Under the pieces are notes generated by a model. That model worked only from the letters and a program-made list of their open reading frames with translations, did no database searches and was not told the origin of the DNA. Positions 8,632-17,322 of a DNA stretch of 18,024 bases are shown here, piece by piece. Made by a program: the position numbers and the translations under genes. Source of the DNA: CAJXJP01 sp964022365. Its GTDB lineage: Bacteria; Patescibacteriota; Gracilibacteria; BD1-5; UBA6164. Position 1 is the first letter of the stretch. Each line of letters starts with the position of its first letter. The DNA lies in contig CAXHZN010000017.1 in the NCBI GenBank assembly GCA_964022365.1, positions 1 through 18,024 on the forward strand, written 5' to 3'.

Positions 8632-8723
8632 AAAAAAAACTTCAAAAATTTAATGTCCATTTAATATGCCATGAGTATAATGGTTTTGTTTTAATCATGT
8701 TGAATACAAATATTTTTGTATTT

Positions 8724-8752
8724 TTGACAGAAATAAATATAGTAAGCATAAT
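8724..8752 (+). promoter_or_regulatory. Promoter of the second response regulator
   Basis: A consensus TTGACA (8724-8729), a 17-nt spacer and CATAAT (8747-8752) predict a start near 8759, 16 nt before ATG 8775. A second TATAAT at 8676-8681 has no good -35. It could be a minor or activator-dependent promoter under the repeat at 8611-8631. Confidence 0.65.
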
Positions 8753-8774
8753 AATACCTCTATATGAAAAAAAG

Positions 8775-9449
8775 ATGAATATCACTATAATTGATGACGA
8801 AATTATACTTGCAAAAAATATTTCTAAAAAATTAGAAAAAAATGGCTATGCTGTAAATATTTTTCATAATTGTACTGACTTTTATCAAGCCCAGTATGAT
8901 TCTAGTGATTTATATATTGTTGATATAGGTTTAACTGATGGGAGTGGTTTTGAAATTATCCAATGGTTAAGAAAAAACAAACAATCAACGGCTTATATTA
9001 TCATTACTTCTGCATTTTGAGATTTAGATAAAAAACTCTATGGACTTGATATTTGAGCGGACGATTATATGACAAAACCTTGTAATCCTGATGAACTTTT
9101 AGCAAGAATTAAAGCAAACTTACGTAGAAAATCAAATACACAAGTATATGTAAGTTGAATATTAACATATAAAAATATTGTATTTGATGAGGATAAGAAT
9201 ATACTCACCTTAAGTGATGAAATTATAAATCTAACTAAAAAGGAGAGGTTATTAGTAAAAATATTTTTATCGCAACAAAATTGTTTAATCGAAAAATCAA
9301 CTATTGTTTCAAAAGTATGGCAAAGTGATGATGAATTATCAGTAAGTGATAATACAATAAACGTAACTATTTCTAATTTAAGAAAAAAGTTATGAAGTGA
9401 ATTTAAATTAAAAACAAAAATCAATGAAGGTTATATTTTAGAAATATAA
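8775..9449 (+). CDS. OmpR/PhoB-family response regulator (second copy)
   Basis: The 224-aa regulator has an intact receiver: acidic pocket ITIIDDE (residues 3-9), phospho-Asp in YIVDIGLTDGSG (about 50), IITSAFGD (about 78) and the Lys in MTKPCNPDELLARI (about 100). The C-terminal winged helix contains LTKKERLLVKIFL and the recognition helix SVSDNTINVTISNLRKKL, and ends INEGYILEI. The family start MNIT and the promoter at 8724-8752 place translation at ATG 8775; an in-frame ATG at 8697 would add 26 atypical residues. Four of ten glycines are TGA. No kinase gene lies next to it on this strand, so it may share the divergent kinase or serve one elsewhere. The EAL-type gene follows after 40 nt, probably in the same transcript. 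Confidence 0.92.
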
Positions 9450-9489
9450 TCAAATAATTTTTTATTTTATTGGGCTAACTGGATACTCT

Positions 9490-10347
9490 ATGAACGATTT
9501 TTCTCCTCTCCTGGAAGAACCAACATTAATTACAAAGGATCAATTAAAACATACTGTACATAAAACTTTACAGTATATTTTAAAAAATACCCATGCAGAA
9601 TTTGAAAAAATAGTCTCAAGTATAAAAGATAAATCAGATCTTACAGAAGCTCTAGCTCGCCCAGATTTTAATTGTATTCCTCATATTAGAGATAATCTAT
9701 TGATAGAAACTTGGCAAAAAGAAAAAGAAGCACTTCATTATTTGCTTAATTTAACAGAAAAGAATAATCTTACATTCGAATTATTTTTACATAATTTATA
9801 TTTAGTTGAAAAAGAAATAGAGAATAATCAAAAAATACATAAAAAATATTCAATTAATGCGTATCCTGCAGATATAGAACACCCTTATTTTCTACAATCA
9901 ATAGAGAATTTTAAATATTCAAAATATTTAGTCATAGAACTAACTGAAAAATACCAATGGAGTAATCTATCTATTGAAAAATTAAAATATGTTCAAGAAA
10001 AATATTGAGTAGAAATAGCGATGGATGATATTCATCCAATTCCGACAAAAGAAAATATGAGCATGGATAGTTTACAGAAATTTCAGGAACTATGACTGAG
10101 AATTGATAGACATAAAATGGATGGTCCATTTTTTCAAGAAATGTTTCAAGTTTACCATGATGCATCACCAGAAAATTATAAAAATTTTATTGAGCTGATG
10201 AATGATATTATTACAAGCTACGATATGAAAAAAATTACAATTGAGTGGATTGAAACCCAACAACAGTATGATTTTGCATTACAGCTTGAATCAGAATTTC
10301 CAGATGTAGAATTTAGATATCAAGGATTCTTCTTTAAAAATAAATAA
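9490..10347 (+). CDS. Divergent EAL-domain protein (c-di-GMP phosphodiesterase-like or sensor)
   Basis: The 285-aa protein has a helical N-terminal part (about 1-115) and a C-terminal half resembling an EAL domain. Landmarks in order are INAYPADIEHPYFLQSIENF (about 118, matching the N-(I/L)S-x2-x-L-x-P-x-F stretch), LVIELTEKY (about 145, the LEITE glutamate), KYGVEIAMDDIHP (about 171, the DDFG-like Asp pair), LRIDRHKMDGPFF (about 205), ITIEWIETQQQYDFA (about 248, EGVET-like) and YQGFFF (about 277, the QGY element). The EAL signature itself is not recognisable and the usual catalytic KxD lysine is replaced (LRID), so it may bind rather than hydrolyse c-di-GMP. Two TGA codons (10006, 10093) encode Gly. 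It probably sits in an operon with the upstream response regulator and could link phosphorelay signalling to surface pili (inference). No Shine-Dalgarno is seen. Confidence 0.68.
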
Positions 10348-10384
10348 AAAAATAACTCATCATTTATGATGAGTTATTTTTTTA
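10346..10384. terminator. Bidirectional terminator between the EAL gene and pnp
   Basis: AATAACTCATCA pairs with TGATGAGTTATT around TTTA, flanked by an A-run and a T-run, so it works for both convergent genes. Both stop codons overlap its ends. Confidence 0.85.
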
Positions 10385-12634
10385 TTTATCAGCTTTTTTT
10401 ATTTCTATTTTTTGAGCTTCTTTTTGTTTTTTATATTCTGCAAATTTATCTAATTCTTCTTGAGTTGGAGTTCTTTCTAGTCCAATTCTTCCTTTTGCTA
10501 AATCTACTTGAATAACAGTGAAATCAACACTATCACCTACATTTACATAATCTTCTACTTTCATGGCTCTTAGAGGAGTAAGTTTAGAAATATGAATCAT
10601 ACCTGAAGTATTTTTAAAACTTACAATAGCACCAACACCATCGATAATTTTCACAACTTCACCTGTATATTTTTCACCTTCAGTTGGTTTCCAAAGCAGT
10701 GCGTTAATATCAGCAATTGCTTTTTTCCCACCTTCTTGTGTTTCAGCTGTAATTGTTGTCATACCATCTTCAGCAATCGAAACTTTTACTCCATATTCTT
10801 TTTCCATTCTTTGAACATTTTCTCCACCTTTTCCGATAACAATTCTAATATCGTCTACTCTTATTTCCATATTCATGATAAGAGGTGCATATTTTGATAG
10901 TTCGCTTGCAACTTCAGGTTGAGCTTTGAGCATATTTTCTAAAATATATTCAACAGCTCCATGAGATTGAGCAAAACCTTCTTTAAAAATATCCATTTTT
11001 AAACCTTTGATTTTTACATCAAGTTGCATAGCAGTAATACCATTTTTAGTTCTTGCTACTTTGAAATCCATATCACCTAAGAAATCTTCTTGAGCTTGGA
11101 TATCTGATAAAATAACATATTTACCAGTAGATTCATCATAAATCATTCCCATTGCAACCCCTCAAACTGGAGTTTTAATTGGTACTCATGCATTCATAAG
11201 ACTCAGAGTTGAACCACAAATAGATGCCATAGAACTTGAACCATTACAAGTTGTAATTTCTGAAACTACTCTCATTACATATGGAAATTCTTCTTCACTT
11301 GGGATAACTGGTAGTAGAGCTCTCTCAGCAAGTGCACCGTGACCAATTTCTCTTCTCCCTGTTCCTCTCATCATTCTAACTTCCCCAACTGAATATGGTG
11401 GAAAATTATAGTGGTGAATATATCTTTTTGTGTCTTCTGGCATCATTCCGTCAAGAGTCATTTCATCATCTGGACCACCAAGAGTAGCAATAGAGAGTGA
11501 TTGAGTCATCCCTCTTCTAAATAATGCTGAACCGTGAGTTCTTGGAAGTAAACTTACTTCACTACAAACTTCTCTAACTTCTTTTGGATTTCTTCCATCA
11601 AGTCTTTCTCCTGTTTCAAGAATTTTACTTCTCATCGTTTCTTTTACTCTTTTGTATACAAGATTTCCAACTTCTGAAGCATCAATTTGTACAATATCTT
11701 CATTTATTTCGTCTGAAATATGACCTTTTTGAGTTAAAAATTCCGTTACTAATTCATCTAAATTATCTAACTCATTTTGGAAATCAATTTTTGATTTGTT
11801 ATATAAACAAGCCATTTTTTCTTCTGTAAGAAATTCTTTTACGATATCGTATAAGCTTTCATCTGGAAGATTGACAGTTGCTTCTATTTTTGTAATAGAA
11901 CCAAATTGTTTTTCATATGCAGCTACAAAATCGTCTTGTACAGCACAAATTTCTTTGATAATATTATGAGAGTATTCAATTGCTTCGAGCATAAGTTCAT
12001 CACTTACTTCTTTTCAACCTGCTTCGATCATTGTGATTGCATCAACCGTACCAGCAGTTAATAAGTTTAATTTTGAATCTTTTTCTTGTTGAACCGTTGG
12101 ATTGAAAACATAGCTGCCATCATCCATAACAGAGATATTACAAGATGAAACTGGACCTTCAAAAGGAGCTCCTGCCATTTGTAACCCTAAACTTGCACCA
12201 ACTATTCCCCAAAAACCAAGTTCTTTTTCTCCACTTGCAGAAAGAACCGTAGCAATAACTTGAGTATCGTTTACAATTCCTTTTGGAAACATCGGTCTAA
12301 TTGGTCTATCAATAAGTCTCGCAGTAAGAGTAGCAGAATCACTAGGTCTCCCTTCTCTTCTTTGAAATCTATTCCCACCAATTTTACCAGTTGCGTAAAA
12401 TTTTTCTTGATAATCAACTACTAATGGAAAAAAACTCGCGTTTTCATTTAATCCTTTTGTTTTGAAACCTGTTGTTACAAATAAAATATTATCATTTGAA
12501 TCAGAAATAGTTACAGCACCGTTAATTAATAGTCCTAATTTTCCTGTTTCTAATGTGATTTCTTCCCCACCGATAGTATAAGTTTTTTTCAAACTTACCA
12601 TTGATGCAGCATTTCTATCTGAAATTCCGTTCAT
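10382..12634 (-). CDS. pnp: Polyribonucleotide nucleotidyltransferase (PNPase)
   Basis: This 750-aa enzyme degrades RNA 3' to 5' by phosphorolysis as a trimer, in the cytoplasm or the degradosome. The full domain order is present. RNase PH 1 holds FYATGKIGGNRFQRREGRPS and LIDRPIRPMFP. A helical linker follows. RNase PH 2 holds IGHGALAERALLPVIP (about 433), NGSSSMASICGS (about 467) and the catalytic Asp pair near DMDFKVARTKNG and QLDVK (about 520-535). The KH domain has IVIGKGGENVQRM (about 598) and the S1 domain has GEVVKIIDGVGAIVSF and GMIHISKL (about 655-690). Only three TGA codons (12014, 11186, 11162) stand among more than 60 glycines, against roughly half in neighbouring genes, which fits high expression. 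The start is ATG 12634; an internal Met at residue 12 is possible. The upstream leader holds a large palindromic element. Confidence 0.97.
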
Positions 12635-12692
12635 ATAAAATATTTAATAAATAATTTTTTATGAAAATATTTTTTCGAAAATTTATTGAATA

Positions 12693-12850
12693 ATGAAATA
12701 TTTTTATATTTTTAGATTCTGTAGTTCGAATCCACCCTAACCCTCCTTTGCAAAAGGAGGGAACAAGATTATTTCTTCCTTTTGCAAAGGAAGTACCCGA
12801 AGGGGGATGGATTCGAACTACAGACAACCAAAACTACAAAAATATTTCAT
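12693..12850. repeat. 158-bp nested palindromic element in the pnp leader region
   Basis: The outer arms of about 42 nt (12693-12734 and 12808-12850) are imperfect inverted repeats; the inner 17 nt, TCTGTAGTTCGAATCCA, is perfect. Inside are three hairpins: CCCTCCTTT/AAAGGAGGG (12741-12761, loop GCA), CTTCCTTT/AAAGGAAG (12775-12793, loop TGC) and CCCGAAGGG (12796-12804). It is the GC-richest spot of the gene-free stretch 12635-12948, which otherwise holds only the pnp promoter and the pilin terminator. GTTCGAATCC recalls a tRNA T-loop, but no tRNA folds. It may be a MITE- or REP-like mobile remnant or a structured mRNA leader. Confidence 0.8.
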
Positions 12851-12889
12851 CATTTACTCCAAAATAATCTGAAAAATATCTTCGCTTTT

Positions 12890-12917
12890 AGTATATTGTT
12901 TTTTATTCAAATACAAA
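12890..12917 (-). promoter_or_regulatory. Candidate pnp promoter
   Basis: On the minus strand: TTTGTA (12917-12912), a 16-nt spacer and TATACT (12895-12890). It would give a leader of about 250 nt that includes the whole palindromic element. Confidence 0.45.
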
Positions 12918-12943
12918 AAATAAAAAGAGCTTTTGCTCTTTTT
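12914..12943 (-). terminator. Rho-independent terminator of the pilin gene cluster
   Basis: AAAAAGAGC (12922-12930), loop of 4 and GCTCTTTTT, with a T-run on the minus strand just downstream of the stop of the last pilin gene. Confidence 0.8.
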
Positions 12944-12948
12944 TATTT

Positions 12949-14448
12949 TTAACGAACCATCATATAAACTTCAAATCCTAAATTATTTTGAACATGAGGA
13001 GATGATAAAACTGCTTGATTAGCATTTTCTGAAATAGAATCTAAGCCATTGAGAAAATTATGAGTTCCAGTTGAATTATATTTCAACCATTGTAAATTAC
13101 TTCAAAAAGTAGGTAAATCTGTATGAGGAATCTCCAAATACCCATCTTGGATATAATATTGAGAGTATTGTTTAGATGAATTATCTGATAAAAATGAATC
13201 CCATGGTAAATGATGTGCAACTCAATTTTTATATACCTTGAGGTGAGAATAATAATTTTCTCACTCGCTATTATAATTAGGACAATGAAGCCTTACCCTT
13301 AAAGTATCATTTATTTTAGAATTATAAACGGTTTTTCATCCATTGTATGTCGCTTTTGAAATTGGTGAAATAGTATTATCTAAATAATCAAGATTATCTC
13401 CTTGGTAAGTATTTCTTTTGTCATTAAAACATAAATATGTTTCATCTGTATCGAGTTGAATAAGTTTTGGGTTTATATTTAGAGTTATATCGGTAGTTAT
13501 ATCTTCATCTTGTCTTTTAAATACATGTCTGATTGTTTTGTCACCAGTATTTACCAGAAGTTTTTCTAAAATTGCTCAAGACATATTATAATTATCAAAA
13601 TTTGGATTAGAATCATTATATGTATAATTTTCTCCACCAATTTTTTCTGAAGATCCATTGATTAAAGTCCAACCTCCTCAATGTGTTTCCATATCACAAT
13701 AGACTTGAAAGGTATTTATATTATCAGGCGAAATATCGTATAACCCACTTGTTGTAGCTAAACCATTTTTTAATAAAGCATTACAGTCAGCTCTAGGAAA
13801 AATTAATTCTTGAAATTCTCATGCTAAAGTATACCCACTTCAAGTTACTTCTTTTGCTACAGTATTTCCAGGTTGAATATAAGTATAACTTGAGGCTGTA
13901 TTAGCTACATCAAGTTCGTTAAATGTCCCGCTAGCAGTTATTATTTCTTTCGTAATTTCGTCAAGAAAAATACCTAAATAATCTCCAGAAGATTTTATAT
14001 ATTTATCAGAATTATCTGCAAAACTTTGAGACAAAATATTATTTGCAACGTTTTGTTTATTTTCTAAAAATCAAATTATTTGAAATTGATTTCTTGCGAG
14101 ACTAACCGCGTAACCATATGGTTTTTTCGTTACTGGATCAAATCCACCATCAAAAATATTTAGATCAGATTCTAAAATATTTTGAGATAATTCTCATTGA
14201 TATTGAAAAATTGTTCCACTGGCTGAAATATCTACTTTTTTATCTGGAAGTGGAAAATCAATATCTTTTGTTCTGTTAATTTCAAATGATTTTGAAATAT
14301 TTTTTAAATCTGCCAAACGAACAGAATCTCTTGAAGAGCTTGTATATCATTGAAAAGAGATAAACCCAACCGTTGCTAAAATGGCTAAAATTGTGATTAC
14401 AACGATGAGTTCTACGAGTGTGAATGCTTGTTTAAAATTATTTTTCAT
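12949..14448 (-). CDS. Type IV pilin-like protein with fibrinogen-like C-terminal domain (third of cluster)
   Basis: The 499-aa surface protein has a class III signal: a short basic leader MKNNFKQA, then FTLVELIVVITILAILATVG, with Glu at +5 of the predicted mature start. Ala rather than the usual Gly precedes the cleavage site. Residues about 35-165 (SSSRDSVRLADLKNISKSFE, later DPVTKKPYGYAVSLARNQFQ) are shared with the two upstream paralogs. From about residue 230 the protein becomes fibrinogen-like: GLYDISPDNINTFQVYCDM then ETHGGGWTLI, and it ends VYMMVR, as fibrinogen-related domains end in MKIR. The middle of the domain is unlike the paralogs. It is last in the C-B-A operon, 13 nt after the preceding gene, and is followed by a terminator. 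Likely role (inference): a pilus subunit or tip adhesin displayed on the cell surface. Confidence 0.85.
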
Positions 14449-14461
14449 TTTTGTATATTTA

Positions 14462-15837
14462 TTATTTAATCCAAATATTTGCATTTAAATTTTCTATCAT
14501 TCTATGTCTGATATACCCAAAAGGAGCATTTATTTCTAGTGTTTCGTTATACCATTCTTTTCCATAAACTCAGAGTCAAATAGAATTTTGAAAATCATAT
14601 CTATCTACTCCAGTTAATCCTATTTGTACGCATGCTTCATATGGTCTTGTCGTTTCAGCTACACATTCTCATCAAATCGTGAGTTCATTATATGGTATTC
14701 GATTACTTGCGCTATAACTTCAAGGTGTTTTATAAATATGATAGACATCAAATGGCCAAGCAAGGTCTCATTTTACAGTAAAAACACCTGTTTTATCTTC
14801 GAGTAAAGAATAATCTTGATGTGAATAAATTCATATTCAACTTCATAAACATTCTTCTCAAGTACATTCAAAACGAATATCGTTAAATTTCATTTTTTCT
14901 ATTGAAGGTGAAACTATATTTATACCTGTATTTTCGAGTTGTGAAATATCATTATATGAAGTTATATCCCAGTTATTATAATTTGGATATGTAATAATTG
15001 TACCATCTCAACTAGAAGTATGTTTCCTTGTATCTTCTCTATTTACTAAATACAGAGTCCAACCTCAACCATTATTTTCCATATCACAATATACATCAAA
15101 TTGTTCACCTTCTATATTATCTGGATTAATACTATAAATACCATTTCCACGGGATTTTCATGAATATAAAATCGTTTTACAACTGGCTATTGGATTTTTT
15201 GAAAATAAGAATTCATTTTTTAGAAAATCATTTTCTCATTTTGAGATTTCTAAATTATTATTTATAACAAATCAATAAGGAGTATTTGAAGATTCTATAT
15301 CAATTTCAGAAATACTTCCACTTTGAGTAATCAAGTCATTTGTCGTTTCATCTAAAATAATTCATAATCTATTTCCAGAAGTTTTTACAAATTTATCAGA
15401 ATTATCTGCAAAAGTATGAGTCGTAGAAATATTTGCAACGTTTTGTTTATTTTCTAAAAATCAAATAACTTGAAATTTATTTCTTGCTAAATTTACAGAA
15501 TACCCATAAGGTTTTTTTGTTAATGGATCTACCCCTCAACCAAACATATTTAGATGAGATTCTAAAATATTTTGTGATAATTCACTTGATATTGGAAAAT
15601 TGTTCCACTGGCTGAAATATCTATTTTTTTATCAGGTAATGGAAAGTCTATTCATCTTGTTTTACTTACTTCAAATGATTTTGAAATGTTTTTCAAATCT
15701 GTTAATCTTACAGAATCTCTCGAACTACTTGTATATCCTTGAAAAGAGATAAATGCAACCGTTGCTAAAACGGCTAAAATTGTGATTACAACGATGAGTT
15801 CTACGAGCGTAAAGGCTTTGTTATTTTGTTTTTTCAT
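14462..15837 (-). CDS. Type IV pilin-like protein with fibrinogen-like domain, frameshifted (second of cluster)
   Basis: It begins MKKQNNKAFTLVELIVV and follows the same plan as its neighbours, but the frame breaks near 15583-15588. The upstream paralog has CAA-GGT-GAA here and this copy has CAA-GT-GAA, a one-base deletion after about residue 84. Unrepaired, translation meets TAG within eight codons. In the shifted frame coding continues for about 370 codons to TAA 14462-14464, including the shared DPLTKKPYGYSVNLARNKFQ, a fibrinogen-like start GIYSINPDN then FDVYCDMENNGGGWTLYLVN (about residue 232), and a C-terminus ending NANIWIK, unlike the MxxR endings of the paralogs. The intact downstream frame points to a very recent mutation, phase variation or a sequencing/assembly error. 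Repaired length is about 458 aa. It starts 18 nt after the upstream paralog. Confidence 0.8.
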
Positions 15838-15855
15838 TTTTTGTATGTATAAAAA

Positions 15856-17184
15856 TTAACGAATCATTAAGTATGAAGGAATCCTTGTTCAGTAATAATT
15901 TCATGCTGTTTTTGTAGGAGGAATCCATCATAATCTGAACATTGGTTCTCAAGATGTAATATTTCAAGTTCTAAATTGCCAAGAATAATTTACTGCTCCT
16001 AAAGCAGGATATACTGTTGTAGTTCAAGCATTTTCTTCTTTCCCATTATATGGTAATCCTATAGTATATTGTGAGTTAGCACATCACTGATCTCAAACCA
16101 CTACTAGCGAGAAATTACATTTATGTGGAGAGTTTTTTCATCAACTAAAACCATTATAATATGAAGGTCAAAAAATGTAACCTCTTTCAGAATCAGCTAA
16201 AATTAAATCTCAAACCCATTCTTGGGATATATCATAATCATAAAAAATACTTTGGTCATTTATACTCACAATCCTCATTGTATCAAAACGATCATTAATA
16301 GTATTATCTATAAAATATTTTACAAGTCATTTATTATCTATTGAAGGTATAGATGTTTCTAAATATAAAGATCTTTCCAATTGTGCTAATCCATCTGATC
16401 AAATAATTGTCCAACCTCATCCATTAGAAGTCATATCACAGTATACAAAGATAGTTTCTCATTCTGGTTGTATAATATAATATCAATCTTTATTAATTAA
16501 ATCAGGATTTTTATCTAAAATATCTTTACAAGATGTATAACTCTCACTCTTAATTTTTTTTCAAATAGCAGAAATTGCTTTTGTATCTTTGATTATTCCA
16601 GTATTATTTATAGCAATAGAATATCCCGAAGTAAGATTTTCTATATCAATTTCATTTAAACTTCCACTTTGAATTATTATTTTATTTGTTGTTTCATCTA
16701 AAATAATTCATAATTCGTCTCCAGAAGCTTTTACAAATTTATCAGAATTATTTGCAAATGTTTTAGTGGTAGAAATATTTGCAACATTTTCACTATTTTC
16801 TAAAAATCAGATAATTTGAAATTTATTTCTTGCTAAGTTTACAGCGTAACCATATGGTTTTTTTGTAACTGGATCAATTCCCCCATCAAAAATATTTAAG
16901 TTTTTTTCTAAAATATTTTGTGATAATTCACCTTGGTGTTGAAAAATCGTTCCACTGGCAGAAATATCTACTTTTTTATCAGGCAAAGGAAACTCAATAT
17001 CTTTTGTTCTATTTATTTCAAATGATTTTGAAATATTTTTTAGATCAGCTAATCTTACAGAATCTCTCGAACTACTTGTATATCCTTGAAATGAGATAAA
17101 TGCAACCGTTGCTAAAACAGCTAAAATTGTTATTACTACGATGAGTTCTACGAGTGTAAATGCTTTGTTATTTTGTTTTGTCAT
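15856..17184 (-). CDS. Type IV pilin-like protein with fibrinogen-like C-terminal domain (first of cluster)
   Basis: This 442-aa protein is intact. The N-terminus MTKQNNKAFTLVELIVV carries the type IV pilin signal, with cleavage expected after Ala8 and Glu at +5. About 165 residues are nearly identical to the downstream copies (SSSRDSVRLADLKNISKSFE; FDGGIDPVTKKPYGYAVN). From about residue 230 a fibrinogen-like segment begins, DGYYIIQPEGETIFVYCDM then TSNGGGWTIIGSD, with further Cys-bearing and Gly-rich stretches and the terminal SYLMIR. TGA codes many glycines in the C-terminal half but few in the N-terminal half. It is first of three co-directional paralogs; no clear promoter was found in the 98 nt to the upstream terminator. 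No Shine-Dalgarno is present. An ATACAAAA sequence precedes the ATG here and at both paralogs. Confidence 0.85.
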
Positions 17185-17282
17185 GTTTTGTATTTTTTGT
17201 GTAAATATAAACGTTTTTATAATAAGATTTTTTTTAAAATTTAAAAATATTTATCTATTTACTTTTAATAAAAATATGGAAT

Positions 17283-17322
17283 AAAAAAAATATGAAATTA
17301 TACTAAATTTCATATTTTTTTT
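17283..17322 (-). terminator. Rho-independent terminator after the FISUMP gene
   Basis: TATGAAATT pairs with AATTTCATA around a 6-nt loop; A- and T-runs on both sides extend the stem and give the U-tract. It separates this gene from the pilin cluster. Confidence 0.8.

Larger units (their letters stand above)
14040..17184 (-). repeat. Three direct repeats of the pilin 5' halves
   Basis: Stretches of about 410 bp at 17184-16775, 15837-15428 and 14448-14040 encode almost the same N-terminal half. They differ mainly at silent positions, while the 3' parts of the three genes differ strongly. They are suitable substrates for recombination between copies. Confidence 0.75.

Noticed and set aside
8697..8774. 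26-residue N-terminal extension of the second response regulator from ATG 8697
   Set aside because: The receiver family starts at MNITIIDDE, and a consensus promoter lies inside the extension.
12717..12824. tRNA gene suggested by GTTCGAATCC on both strands
   Set aside because: No acceptor stem, D-arm or anticodon arm can be built around it, and the T-stem bases do not pair. The sequence is symmetrical because it is an inverted repeat.
12615..12827. 70-codon minus-strand frame reading through the palindrome (contains GLGWIRTTE)
   Set aside because: It overlaps the start of pnp in another frame and is made mostly of palindrome sequence. Such peptides are common artefacts of repeats.
12949..17184. 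CRISPR array or short tandem repeats in the repeated region
   Set aside because: The repeats are about 410-bp coding duplications, not short repeats with spacers; no CRISPR array was seen anywhere in the window.
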